A stretch of 64,000 nt of DNA from Planctomyces sp. (GTDB taxonomy: Bacteria > Planctomycetota > Planctomycetia > Planctomycetales > Planctomycetaceae). The notes under the pieces are model-generated. The model saw only the letters and a program-made list of their open reading frames with translations. It searched no databases and had not been told where the DNA came from. Both the position numbers and the translations under genes were made by a program. Positions 1 to 8,989 of this stretch are shown here, in pieces; the first letter of the stretch is position 1, and each line of letters starts with the position of its first letter. Location: the NCBI GenBank assembly GCA_019636235.1, contig JAHBXW010000003.1, forward strand, positions 374,001 to 438,000, in the 5' to 3' direction.

Positions 1-1
1 G

Positions 2-3000
2 CGCATCCGCCGCATCGAGTCGTTCACCGCCGTCGTTGAGGCCCTGGGCCGTGGCGAGAGCGGGACGATTGATGGGGCGTGGGGGTCATCGTCTGCGCTG
101 GCGGCGGCGGCAATTGCCCGGGCGCTCCGGGAGAAGTCCGGCCCCGGCCGCACGCTGCTGGTCGTGCTGCCCCGAATCAGCGACGTTGACGACTTCGCGG
201 CGGATGTGGCCGCGCTGCTCGACGAGCCGCCGCTGCTGTTTCCGGCGTGGGAAACGCTGCCGCAGGAACACGCGGTGTCCGACGCGGTGTTCGGCGCCCG
301 GCTGCAGTCGGTGCAGGCTATCGAATCCGAGTCCCCGCCCGCGGTCGTCGTGACGTGTCTGCCCGCCCTGCTGCAGCCCGTTCCCAGCCGCGCCGAACGG
401 GAGCAGGCGACACGGCGGCTGAGCGTCGGCCAGAACCTCGATCTCGACGAATTCCTGCACTGGCTGGTCGCGGGGGGCTTCGAGCGGCAGTCCGCGCTCG
501 AGCGTCCGGGCGAGTTCAGCGTGCACGGCGGCATCCTCGACGTCTTTCCTCCCGGGGCGACCGATCCTGTCCGCATCGAACTGTTCGGCGATGAAATCGA
601 ATCGATTCGCCCGTTCGATGTGGAGACCCAGCGGCGGATCGGCGAGGAAACCTCCTGCGTCGTGACGGCCGTCAGCGTCGCCGGCGGGGCGAGCGCCAGC
701 GGCGAGCGGATGTCCGACGCCTCCGCGCAGTTCGTCGATCAGCTCCCGGCCGGCAGTTGGGTCGTCCTGCTCGAACCGCAGGAGCTCGTCGACGAAGGGC
801 GGCATTACCTGGCCCGGCTGAACAATCCCCGCGGGCTGTTCAGCGTGCCGTCGGCGATAGAACGCTGCACGCGCCGGCCCAGCGTGACGATCGCGGCACT
901 CAGCGGCGGCAGCCTGGAGACGACGGGCCGTCTGCAGGTGGAATCAATCGAACGGTTCGGCGGTCCGCGGTCCGAGGTGCTGCAGGAGCTGGCGACCGTT
1001 GTGGGCCGCGAAGAGACGGTGCTGATCGCCTGCCACAACGAAGGGGAGCAGGAGCGTCTGCGGGAACTGCTGGCCGAGACGGCTCCGGGCCTGGCGCCGC
1101 AGGTGCGGCTGTGCCTGGGAACGGTGACGCGCGGTTATCGGCTGGTTCGCGAACGGGTCGTCGTCCTCAGCGACAACGAGCTGTTCAGCCGGACTGACGT
1201 CCGCCGCGTCGCGCGAAAGAAACGACTGGAATCGCGGGCGATCGACACCTTTCTCGATCTCAACGAAGGGGACCTCGTCGTCCATCTGTCGCATGGGATC
1301 GGCCGGTATCGGGGCATGCAGCTCGTCGAGCAGGATGGCCGACGGGAGGAGCACCTGGCGCTGGAGTTCCGGGACGGCGTGCGGATCTGGGTCCCCGTCT
1401 CGCTGATTCACCTGGTCCAGAAGTACATCGGGGCCGTCAAGGCGAACCCCACGCTGTCCAAGATCGGCGGCGGCGTGTGGTCGCGCAGCAAGGCCAAGGT
1501 CCAGCAGGCCGTGTCGGACATGGCGGTCGACATGCTGCGGCTGCAGGCGCAGCGTGAATCGCTGCCGGGATTCTCCTGCCCGCCCGATTCGCATCTGCAG
1601 AAGGAGTTCGAGGCCGCGTTTCCATACGTCGAAACGGCCGACCAGCTCTCGGCGATCGAGGCCGCCAGACGGGACCTGGAACGCCCCCGCCCCATGGACC
1701 GGCTGTTGTGCGGCGACGTCGGGTTCGGCAAAACGGAAGTCGCCATGCGGGCCGTGTTCAAGGCCGTCGACGCCGGGCGGCAGGTGGCCGTCCTGGTGCC
1801 GACGACCGTCCTGGCCGAACAGCACTTCCGGACGTTCTGCGAGCGGATGGCCGAGTTCCCGGTGACGATCGAGGTCCTGTCCCGATTCAAGACGAAAGGC
1901 GAACAGCGGGAGATTCTGGAACGCGCGGCCGAGGGGCGGGTGGACGTGCTGATTGGCACGCACCGACTCGTGCAGGCCGACGTGCGGTTCAAGGATCTGG
2001 GGCTGCTGGTGGTCGACGAGGAGCAGCGGTTCGGCGTCGATCACAAGGAGATGCTGAAGCGGCTGCGGCTGACGGTGGACGTTCTGACGCTGACGGCGAC
2101 GCCCATTCCGCGGACGCTGCATCTGTCGCTGATGGGCATCCGGGACATTTCGAACCTGACGACGCCTCCGCAGGACCGGGTGCCCATCGAGACCCGGATC
2201 GCCCGCTGGGACGCCGACCTGATCCGTCAGGCGGTGGTCCGGGAGATGAACCGCGGCGGCCAGGTGTATTTCGTCCACAACCGGGTGTACGACATTCACG
2301 AAGTCGTCGAGCGGCTGCAGAACATCGTGCCGGACGCGCGGATCACGACGGTCCACGGGCAGATGAGCGAACACGAGCTCGAAGCCAACATGCTGCGGTT
2401 CGTCCGGGCGCAGGCCGACATTCTGGTGGCGACGACGATCATCGAGAGCGGGCTCGACATCCCCAACGCGAACACGATGTTCATCGACCAGGCGGAGATT
2501 TACGGTCTGGCCGACCTGCATCAGCTCCGCGGCCGCGTGGGCCGGTACAAGCACCGGGCCTACTGCTACCTGCTGCTCGATCCGAAGAAGCCGCTGCCTT
2601 CCGCGGCGGCCAAACGGATGAAAGCCATCGAGGAGTACAGCGAACTGGGCGCGGGATTCAAAATCGCCATGCGGGACCTCGAAATCCGCGGCGCGGGAAA
2701 CATCCTGGGCACCGAACAGAGCGGGCACATCTCGACCGTCGGATACGAGCTGTACTGCCAGTTGCTCGAGAACGCCGTCCGCCGTTTGCAGCAGCTGCCG
2801 CCCCGGGAGGCCCCGCACGTCAACATCGATCTGCCGCTGACGGCCTTCGTGCCGAACAGCTACGTCCCGCCGGGGCGGCAGAAGATCGACGTCTACCGCA
2901 AACTGTTCGCCGCCGGCTCCACCGAGGCGCTGACGGACGTGTTGAACGAGCTCCGCGACCGGTTCGGGCCGGTCCCTGATGAAGTCGAAGAGCTGTCGCG

Positions 3001-3301
3001 GGTGCGGCTGCTGCAGGTGCACTGCACGGCCTGGGGCATCGACAAGGTGCACCTGGAGGAGGAGGGCCGGTTCGCGGTGTTCGGCTATCGGCAGCCGGCG
3101 AAGATCTCGGAACTGCAGCGGCAGCTGGGGCGCGACCTGCGGATCGTCGACAACGACCGCAAGGCCTACTACCTGCTGCCCCGGCGAGGGCTGCAGGGCA
3201 ATGAGCTGGTGCGGCTGCTGATCGACGTTCTCACGGGGCAGGCGCCGGAAACTCCCAGCGCGGTCGCGCAGCGCATGAAGAAAGCCGCGGCGTCTTCATG
3301 A
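2..3301 (+). CDS. mfd: Transcription-repair coupling factor Mfd (5' end outside window)
   Basis: Mfd is an ATP-dependent DNA translocase that removes stalled RNA polymerase from DNA lesions and recruits UvrA. The reading frame is open from base 2, and the upstream codons encode a typical Mfd N-terminus (a GSSSALAAAAIARAL segment), so the true start lies left of the window and the GTG at 164 is internal. The encoded part is about 1,099 residues, close to the usual 1,150. Visible parts are the RNA-polymerase-interacting domain (LNEGDLVVHLSHGIGRYRG, near 1260-1320), Walker A GDVGFGKT near 1711-1734, the DEEQ box near 2015, TATPIPRTL near 2095, the RGRVGR motif near 2530 and the C-terminal TRCF domain. 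It converges on rpmB across a 53-base gap. Confidence 0.97.
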   Translation, partial: RIRRIESFTAVVEALGRGESGTIDGAWGSSSALAAAAIARALREKSGPGRTLLVVLPRISDVDDFAADVAALLDEPPLLFPAWETLPQEHAVSDAVFGARLQSVQAIESESPPAVVVTCLPALLQPVPSRAEREQATRRLSVGQNLDLDEFLHWLVAGGFERQSALERPGEFSVHGGILDVFPPGATDPVRIELFGDEIESIRPFDVETQRRIGEETSCVVTAVSVAGGASASGERMSDASAQFVDQLPAGSWVVLLEPQELVDEGRHYLARLNNPRGLFSVPSAIERCTRRPSVTIAALSGGSLETTGRLQVESIERFGGPRSEVLQELATVVGREETVLIACHNEGEQERLRELLAETAPGLAPQVRLCLGTVTRGYRLVRERVVVLSDNELFSRTDVRRVARKKRLESRAIDTFLDLNEGDLVVHLSHGIGRYRGMQLVEQDGRREEHLALEFRDGVRIWVPVSLIHLVQKYIGAVKANPTLSKIGGGVWSRSKAKVQQAVSDMAVDMLRLQAQRESLPGFSCPPDSHLQKEFEAAFPYVETADQLSAIEAARRDLERPRPMDRLLCGDVGFGKTEVAMRAVFKAVDAGRQVAVLVPTTVLAEQHFRTFCERMAEFPVTIEVLSRFKTKGEQREILERAAEGRVDVLIGTHRLVQADVRFKDLGLLVVDEEQRFGVDHKEMLKRLRLTVDVLTLTATPIPRTLHLSLMGIRDISNLTTPPQDRVPIETRIARWDADLIRQAVVREMNRGGQVYFVHNRVYDIHEVVERLQNIVPDARITTVHGQMSEHELEANMLRFVRAQADILVATTIIESGLDIPNANTMFIDQAEIYGLADLHQLRGRVGRYKHRAYCYLLLDPKKPLPSAAAKRMKAIEEYSELGAGFKIAMRDLEIRGAGNILGTEQSGHISTVGYELYCQLLENAVRRLQQLPPREAPHVNIDLPLTAFVPNSYVPPGRQKIDVYRKLFAAGSTEALTDVLNELRDRFGPVPDEVEELSRVRLLQVHCTAWGIDKVHLEEEGRFAVFGYRQPAKISELQRQLGRDLRIVDNDRKAYYLLPRRGLQGNELVRLLIDVLTGQAPETPSAVAQRMKKAAASS

Positions 3302-3312
3302 TGCCGCGGCTT
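3282..3312. terminator. Possible hairpin between convergent mfd and rpmB
   Basis: A 9-bp inverted repeat (AAGCCGCGG and CCGCGGCTT) straddles the mfd stop codon. Read on the minus strand it is followed by a short TTTCTT run, so it may end rpmB transcription. There is no T-run on the plus strand. Its function is inferred. Confidence 0.3.
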
Positions 3313-3354
3313 CAGAGGAGTTCAACGCAACTCATGCGGGCAGGCCCGCGGGAC

Positions 3355-3660
3355 TCAGGACTTCTGCGGTTCGTCGATCGTGAAGGGCTCACGGACGACG
3401 GGTTTCTCGATCAGCCCGCTGCGGAGCAGCGCCACGGGGACGCGGCGGCGGACGACGACGCCATCCTCCAGCACGCGGACGCGCTGCAGGTTCTTGCGGA
3501 AAGCGCGGCGGGTGATGCCCGTCGTCTTGCGGCCGTTGCCGCCGAGGTACTTGGCCTTGCCGCGGCGCGTGATCTGGTTGCCAAGCGACGGACGGTTGTC
3601 GCCATACAGCTTGTGCTTCTTGGCCAGCTTGATCCGCTTGTTTTTCTTCAGAGTGCTCAT
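3355..3660 (-). CDS. rpmB: 50S ribosomal protein bL28
   Basis: This is a structural protein of the large ribosomal subunit. The 101-residue product starts [11 protein letters not shown] and carries the L28 signature stretch [20 protein letters not shown] followed by [10 protein letters not shown]. The protein has no cysteines, so it is the zinc-free form of L28. The open frame extends upstream to 3909, but the ATG at 3660 gives the family start and length, and the extension is low-complexity and arginine-rich. The C-terminus ([20 protein letters not shown]) runs slightly beyond short L28 proteins. No strong Shine-Dalgarno is visible. Confidence 0.93.
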   Translation of the reverse strand: MSTLKKNKRIKLAKKHKLYGDNRPSLGNQITRRGKAKYLGGNGRKTTGITRRAFRKNLQRVRVLEDGVVVRRRVPVALLRSGLIEKPVVREPFTIDEPQKS

Positions 3661-3844
3661 GGCGGTGTGTCGGCCCCGGAACGGGCGACTCCTTCCTCGC
3701 TGCCGCCGCCGGTTGGGCGACGGAAAACTCGTTAATACAATGGGCTGAGAAGAATATCTCAACTGGTCGCTGGTGCCAAGGTCCACGACGACGAATCTCG
3801 GCCGAATTGCCGTAAGTCGTTGCCGTACAGCCCTCAGACGGACG

Positions 3845-4582
3845 TCAGAGCAGCGAGTCCAGCAGCATCCGCAGCTTGCGGAGTTCCAGCGGCCGCTGGT
3901 CGGCCTCACCCAGCTCCGGCAGCCATTCGACCGACAGGGCGCGGTTGTAGTGATGCCGCCGGAGGTTGGTGATCAGGCCGCTGTAATCGACCTCTCCGAG
4001 TCCCACCTGGACCTGCACCTGGTCGGGCGTCGAGTCCCGGAGATGGACATGGAACACCCGCGGCAGAACGAGTTCCACGGTCTTTTCCGGGGCCTGCAGC
4101 GAATAGCTGGGGTCGAACGTCAGCCCCAGCCCCTGCACGGCCTGGCAGAGTTCCGCGGCGGTGTGGAGATCGTCGGTCAGCCGGCCGCGCTCGGTCTTCA
4201 GGGACACGCGGACCCCCTCCAGGAGGGCGACCCGGACGAGTTCCTTGAGGCGGTCAATTTCCGAATTGAAGGGCGTCCCGTGGGGCGCCGCCGGAACCGT
4301 CACCTGGGTGACGCGCATCAGCTTGGCGGTCTTGCACAGGCCGGCGAACTTCGCGGGGGGCGCGTCGTAGTCCAGACAGAACGCTGACAGCGGAATCCGG
4401 GTGATCTCGCGATACCGGGCGGCGAACGCTTCGGGCTGCGCCGCCACGTCGTCGATCGGCAGATGTCGTCCGGCTTCGTCGATCCAGACTTCAAAGCGTT
4501 CGAATTCGAGATCCGCCAGTTGCTCACACGCCTCGGCGAACGGTTGATCGCCAAAGCAACGAGTGGAAGCAGCCACAAACAC
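3845..4582 (-). CDS. Sugar phosphate isomerase/epimerase-like TIM-barrel protein
   Basis: This 245-residue protein resembles the AP-endonuclease-2/xylose-isomerase-like TIM-barrel family, which acts on free or phosphorylated sugars or inositols. Supporting features are the opening [10 protein letters not shown], a [16 protein letters not shown] strand, the segment [44 protein letters not shown] and LSVEWLPE, which place Glu, Asp and His where this family binds its metal. The frame stays open to 4744, but a GTG at 4582 preceded by GGGAG at an 8-base spacing is the better start, and the upstream part is Arg/Gln-rich. The substrate cannot be read from the sequence. The gene lies downstream of the divergent lipoprotein gene and reads toward rpmB. 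Confidence 0.75.
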   Translation of the reverse strand: MFVAASTRCFGDQPFAEACEQLADLEFERFEVWIDEAGRHLPIDDVAAQPEAFAARYREITRIPLSAFCLDYDAPPAKFAGLCKTAKLMRVTQVTVPAAPHGTPFNSEIDRLKELVRVALLEGVRVSLKTERGRLTDDLHTAAELCQAVQGLGLTFDPSYSLQAPEKTVELVLPRVFHVHLRDSTPDQVQVQVGLGEVDYSGLITNLRRHHYNRALSVEWLPELGEADQRPLELRKLRMLLDSLL

Positions 4583-4940
4583 GCGATGCACTCCCTGGCG
4601 GTGACTCGTCAACCGGCCTCCCGCCGATTGCTCACCCCTCCTGAACCTGTGAATGTCCTGCTGCGCCGCCCGGCGCTGCCTCGGCCCCGGAGCAGCACGG
4701 CCCGACTGCCCTCGGACTCTATTCGGACTTCGCCGGGGCTGCAAGACCTGCCGGTCGGCGCGAACCGCCGGATTCTGCGTGTTTTGAAGATTGTTCGTGT
4801 CGCGCCGCCCCGGCTGCCGATAGACGAAGACAGGACTTACCGCATTTCGATCTCGCGATCATTGCGGCGGAGGATTCCGCCGGCGGCGATCGCTGTGCGC
4901 CAGGAATGCCGTCACGATCGTTTTCGGCAGGGGGACTCTC

Positions 4941-5381
4941 ATGCAACGGTTCTGTCTCTGGGGCCTCGTCGCTTCCGGAATGCTTGTCGCCAGCGGCTGC
5001 GGCGGCGCCAACGCCATCATTCGCGGGCAGAGCCCGGCGCACCTCCAGCAGGCCACGGCCGGCTACAGCGGCCCGATTCGCGAAGTCTCCCACGAGCACT
5101 TCCACGGCCGCGCGATCACGCATTACAGCGTCGACTCGAGCGGCGGCGGCTGCCCTTCGGACGGCTACGGCTGCCCTCCCGGAGCCGGACACATGGGGTG
5201 TCCTCCCGGCGGTCCCGGCTGCCCCCCGGGCGGCCACGGCTGCCATCCGCACCACGGTTACACGTTCTCGTATGAGCGGCCCAACAACCTCGTCTATCCC
5301 CCGGCGAATGTCCCGGGCGGCGCCGTCGCGTACCCCTACTACACCCTGAAGGGGCCCAGCGACTTCTTCCGCGCTCATTGA
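4941..5381 (+). CDS. Cys/Gly/Pro-rich lipoprotein
   Basis: This is a 146-residue small exported protein of unknown function. A short signal peptide ends in a lipobox-like VASGC at residue 20, so it is probably lipid-anchored. Residues about 68-102 hold a run of GC(P) units (GCPSDGYGCPPGAGHMGC, then GCPPG twice, then GCHPHHG), giving five cysteines spaced 5 to 9 residues apart, plus several histidines. The C-terminus is Tyr/Pro-rich. The Cys-rich run could form disulfides or bind metal, but nothing in the sequence decides this. A good intrinsic terminator follows about 70 bases downstream, so it is probably monocistronic. Confidence 0.75.
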   Translation: MQRFCLWGLVASGMLVASGCGGANAIIRGQSPAHLQQATAGYSGPIREVSHEHFHGRAITHYSVDSSGGGCPSDGYGCPPGAGHMGCPPGGPGCPPGGHGCHPHHGYTFSYERPNNLVYPPANVPGGAVAYPYYTLKGPSDFFRAH

Positions 5382-5450
5382 GCCGGACAAAGCCGGCCAC
5401 GGGCTCGAAACGCCCCGGCGCCATTGCCCGCGGCCTGTTGAGAATCCCCG

Positions 5451-5487
5451 CAACCCGCTCCCGCACCACGCGAGGGCGGGTTGTTTT
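5451..5487 (+). terminator. Intrinsic terminator after the Cys-rich lipoprotein
   Basis: The inverted repeat CAACCCGC / GCGGGTTG with a 17-base loop is followed at once by TTTT. It lies 70 bases after the lipoprotein stop and just before the convergent large membrane protein gene. Confidence 0.7.
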
Positions 5488-5527
5488 CGTTGGCCAACGG
5501 CCGCCGCCAGGGGAAAGCTAGCGCCGA

Positions 5528-7786
5528 TCAGGGCGCTGCGGCGCCCGGCTCCGGCGACGCCGTGCCCCCCGCCGGCGTCACGGACAACACGGCCCGCACA
5601 TAGGTCCAGCTTTCCGTCGGCGACACCGGTTCCCCGTCGATCTGGTACGTCAGGGCCGGAGTCCGGATCCGCGCGAACAGCACCGCCGGCTCCAGGTTGA
5701 TCACCCGCGAGCCGTCCAGCCGCGCCAGCGGATAGTTGCTCAACGTCGTGTACCGCGAGCCGTTCGCCGCTTCGTGAAACAGCAGCGTCCGCATCAGCCG
5801 GGACGGATTCCGCTCCAGCGGGTTGTAGGCCTCGGTCATGATGTTGACCGACTGATCCTTGTCGGCGCGGGACGTGCGGGTGACGATCTCGCGACGGTCG
5901 GTCAGGTAGACGTCGACCAGCGTCTGCCGCCCCTGCTGTGGAGACCAGTCGACGCCCGGCGCCCAGACCGGCGCGGCCAGATTGCCGCGTCCCGCGTCGG
6001 GGAAGTATGCGAAGCGACGGAACACGATGAACCAGTCGGTCAGCGGCTCGGCAAAGTGATGCCGGACCGTGCCGCGAAGCCGCTCGCCGCTCGTCTCGCG
6101 GAGTTCCGCCGTCACCAGCGGCGTCGCCGGGGCGTTCTCGCGCCGCCAGGTCGCCGCGACCGCGCCGCTGGACCAGGTGCGGACCGGCAGGTCCTCGATC
6201 GTCGAACGGTCCGCGCTGACGCGGTATTCCGGCACGCCAATGTGCATTCCGCCTCGACGGTACAGCCCCCGCAGCCCCTCTTCGGGCTTTGCGTTCCACA
6301 GCAGCTTGACGTCCTCCCGGCCGTCCGCGGTGCGGGCGCTGATCCGGAAACGCGCATTCTCCTCGCTGTAGAACGTCATCCAGGAGTGCCCCTGCACGGC
6401 CCCAGTTCTCGGCTCCACATCCAGGAGATCAAGCTGATTGACGACCAGTCCCGGAGTGTTCGCCGCAATGGCCCCCCGAGTCGCCAGCGCCGTCGCCGCC
6501 ACAACCCACAGCGGCAGCGTCACCCACGTCCAATGCGGACGCCGCAGCAGCTTGTGCACCAGCAGATAGTCCAGCGGACCCAGGACGACCATCCACAGCA
6601 GCGTCCAGCCCAGCACGGAACCGAACGACGACCGCCGCACGCCTTCGAACTGGTCCAGCGTCGTCGCCAGCTGCGACGACAGGTCGGTGACGCCCGTCGC
6701 CGAGACGTCCGATTCCTCCGTCGCTCGGGACGTCAGTTGCGGCGAGCGGATCAGGAACTGGCACAACTGCGGCAGGGCTTCCCAATCCCGCAGCGGACGA
6801 TGATCGAGATCAAACGCGAACGCCGTCACCGTGCCCAGCGAATACGCGCCACGGGCGACGACCGGCCCCCCCAGCATGGCCACCCCCGCGCCGGCGAGCT
6901 GGGCGCCGACGACCGCCTCGCGCACGCCGCGCGTTCGCAGCGTCGCCGTGCCGGGCAGGAGCGCATTGATCGGTTCGAGCTGCGTCACGTTCCGCGTGCC
7001 GAGCGCCTGGATGGGAACCCAGCTGGCAAGCAGACCCTCGCGGAAGCGGTCCGTCTGATCGCCCAGAAGCAGGATCAGGCGGCCCCCCCGTGCCGTCCAT
7101 TGCTGCAGGTCGGCGTTGCGGCTTTCATCGATCGCCAGCGCCTCGCCTCCCAGCACAATGACGTTCAGCGACTCCCAGGCCTCGACATCCCGCGGCAGGG
7201 CCTCCCAGGTCAGCGTCAACGCCGCCGCCGCGTCCGGCGCGTTCCGTCCCTGCAGCCGCCGCGCCTCGGCGTTTCGCAGCTGCGCCGCCGCTTCGAATCC
7301 GACCGGGACGCCGAGCACGGCCCAGTACTCGGTGTGATGCCGGTCGAGCCGCACATGGTCCGCATCCGGCTCGACCGCCGGCGACAGCGTCCGGGACGCC
7401 CGCACCGCTCCCGCCTCGCGCCATTCGACAATCAATGGCGCATCCAGCCGACCGGTCTGAATCAGGCCCCGGAATTCCACGCCGCCGACGTGCGGCAACG
7501 GCATGTCGCAAAGATTCCCGTCGACGTCCGGCGCCCGCACGACGACGCTCGCCTCCGCGCCCGGAGCGCCCGTGAGCGTCACTGCGATCTCGGTCCAGGC
7601 CCCGACCTTCATCCGCTGCTGGAATCCGACATCGATTGACTGGAATCCTGGCGAGTCCTGCGCGAATCCGGGCGTGGCCCAGAGGCTGGCCGCCAGGGTG
7701 CAGACCGCCGCGAGGACTATCGGCAGCCTCTCCCGCCGGGGGGTGCGGTCGGGCGTCAGCGCGGGTCGATTCAACGCGAAAGACAT
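5528..7786 (-). CDS. Large exported membrane protein with GATase-like and C-terminal beta-rich regions
   Basis: This 752-residue protein of unknown function has an N-terminal signal peptide (LPIVLAAVCTLAASLWATPG, then FAQD). It continues with a beta-rich domain, then a region resembling a glutamine-amidotransferase fold (NVIVLGGEALAIDES, WTARGGRLILLLGDQTD, about residues 205-255). Two membrane segments follow near residues 390-450 (LGWTLLWMVVLGPLDYLLVH and WVTLPLWVVAATALATRG), and a C-terminal extracytoplasmic domain is rich in Arg and Trp. This arrangement is seen in planctomycete membrane proteins associated with BatA/MoxR-type or DUF4159-like loci, but no such partner is adjacent. The ATG at 7786 sits directly before the signal peptide. 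Confidence 0.7.
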   Translation of the reverse strand: MSFALNRPALTPDRTPRRERLPIVLAAVCTLAASLWATPGFAQDSPGFQSIDVGFQQRMKVGAWTEIAVTLTGAPGAEASVVVRAPDVDGNLCDMPLPHVGGVEFRGLIQTGRLDAPLIVEWREAGAVRASRTLSPAVEPDADHVRLDRHHTEYWAVLGVPVGFEAAAQLRNAEARRLQGRNAPDAAAALTLTWEALPRDVEAWESLNVIVLGGEALAIDESRNADLQQWTARGGRLILLLGDQTDRFREGLLASWVPIQALGTRNVTQLEPINALLPGTATLRTRGVREAVVGAQLAGAGVAMLGGPVVARGAYSLGTVTAFAFDLDHRPLRDWEALPQLCQFLIRSPQLTSRATEESDVSATGVTDLSSQLATTLDQFEGVRRSSFGSVLGWTLLWMVVLGPLDYLLVHKLLRRPHWTWVTLPLWVVAATALATRGAIAANTPGLVVNQLDLLDVEPRTGAVQGHSWMTFYSEENARFRISARTADGREDVKLLWNAKPEEGLRGLYRRGGMHIGVPEYRVSADRSTIEDLPVRTWSSGAVAATWRRENAPATPLVTAELRETSGERLRGTVRHHFAEPLTDWFIVFRRFAYFPDAGRGNLAAPVWAPGVDWSPQQGRQTLVDVYLTDRREIVTRTSRADKDQSVNIMTEAYNPLERNPSRLMRTLLFHEAANGSRYTTLSNYPLARLDGSRVINLEPAVLFARIRTPALTYQIDGEPVSPTESWTYVRAVLSVTPAGGTASPEPGAAAP

Positions 7787-8077
7787 GAACGGGCGGGGAT
7801 CGGGCGCTTCGAGACTGGTCGGCCGGCCGTCGAGCGGGCTCGCCGGGGAACCTGCTGAGGATACTGTTTTCCCGGCGAAGCGGCAGCCGTCCCGGGTTTG
7901 TGAAGAATCGCCGCCCCTGCCCCCCAGATTGCCGGTTGGGCGGCTGGTCCGCCGGCGGCCAAGCCTGCTAAAGTTGCGGTTTCGCGAACGACGACGATGG
8001 TCGAATCAGCCCGCCGGAAAGCCGGCGTCGATCCCCGATCGTTCGGCAGAATCCGTACAGCTTTGCCAGGTTCAAGC

Positions 8078-8959
8078 ATGTCGCAGTGGAACTCGGGGAT
8101 TCACAACCGCCAGCTCAAAGAGCAGATCTGCGAAATCGGCCGGCGCGTCTACGACAAGGGCTTCGCCGCCGCGAACGACGGCAACATTTCCATCCGCGTG
8201 GGCGAGAACGAGGTGCTCTGCTCGCCGACGATGATCTGCAAGGGCTTCATGACGCCCGACGACATCTGCGCCGTCGACCTGGACGGCAACCAGATCGCCG
8301 GCAAGCGCAAGCGGACCAGCGAGATCCTGCTGCACCTGGCCATCATGCGCCACCGGCCGGATGTCAAGGCCGTGGTCCACTGCCATCCGCCGCACGCCAC
8401 GGCGTTCGCTGTCGCCCGCGAGCCGATTCCGCAGTGCGTCCTGCCCGAGATCGAGGTCTTCATGGGAGAAGTCCCGCTGGCGCCTTATGAAACCCCCGGC
8501 GGGAACGCCTTCGCGGAAACTGTCGTCCCGTTCCTGAAATCGACGAACACGATCATCCTCGCCAACCACGGGACGGTCAGCTTCGGCAAGGACCTCGAAG
8601 AGGCCTACTGGAAGACCGAAATCCTCGACGCCTACTGCCGGATCCTGATCCTCACAAAGCAGCTCGGCGGCTCGCTGAACTACCTCAGCGAACAGAAGTC
8701 CCGCGAACTGCTGGACCTCAAGAAGAAGCTGGGCTTCGACGACCCGCGGTTCCATGACGAGAACTGCGACCTGTGCGGCAACAGCGCGTTCCGCGAGGGC
8801 TACAAGGAATGCCTGCCGGAGACGAAGGCGTTTGAAGCGCCCCCCTCGTATCCAGCCTACCTGCAATCGGCCGGCCAGAGTCCTTCGTTTTCGGGCGTCG
8901 ACATGGACGCCGTGGTGCGGCTGATCACCGACCAGGTTCTCTCAGCCATCAAGTCCTGA
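8078..8959 (+). CDS. Class II aldolase/adducin-family aldolase with encapsulation-peptide-like tail
   Basis: This 293-residue zinc-dependent class II aldolase belongs to the family that cleaves fuculose- or rhamnulose-1-phosphate, or epimerises ribulose-5-phosphate. Zinc ligands are visible at His101, His103 (HCHPPH) and His164 (NHG), with Glu82 as candidate base; AANDGNISIR is the phosphate loop. After the catalytic domain comes a Cys motif (Cys230, Cys233, Cys245), a Pro/Ser linker, and a 19-residue amphipathic C-terminal helix (DMDAVVRLITDQVLSAIKS). That tail resembles the encapsulation peptides that send enzymes into bacterial microcompartments, and the planctomycete microcompartment aldolase PvmN belongs to this family. 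No shell genes occur in the window. The ATG at 8078 gives the family N-terminus; the frame upstream to 7997 is not needed. Confidence 0.88.
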   Translation: MSQWNSGIHNRQLKEQICEIGRRVYDKGFAAANDGNISIRVGENEVLCSPTMICKGFMTPDDICAVDLDGNQIAGKRKRTSEILLHLAIMRHRPDVKAVVHCHPPHATAFAVAREPIPQCVLPEIEVFMGEVPLAPYETPGGNAFAETVVPFLKSTNTIILANHGTVSFGKDLEEAYWKTEILDAYCRILILTKQLGGSLNYLSEQKSRELLDLKKKLGFDDPRFHDENCDLCGNSAFREGYKECLPETKAFEAPPSYPAYLQSAGQSPSFSGVDMDAVVRLITDQVLSAIKS

Positions 8960-8989
8960 TCGCCCGCGCCGCTCGAGCGACGTTCCGCG

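Noticed and set aside
164-166. GTG as the start of mfd
   Set aside because: The frame upstream to base 2 encodes conserved Mfd sequence, so the gene begins outside the window.
944-3052. 702-residue minus-strand open frame across mfd
   Set aside because: It is antisense to a clearly conserved gene and has no family features; long shadow frames are expected at this GC content.
5774-7639. 621-residue plus-strand frame opposite the large membrane protein
   Set aside because: The minus-strand frame has a signal peptide and membrane helices; this one has neither and is Arg/Gln-rich.
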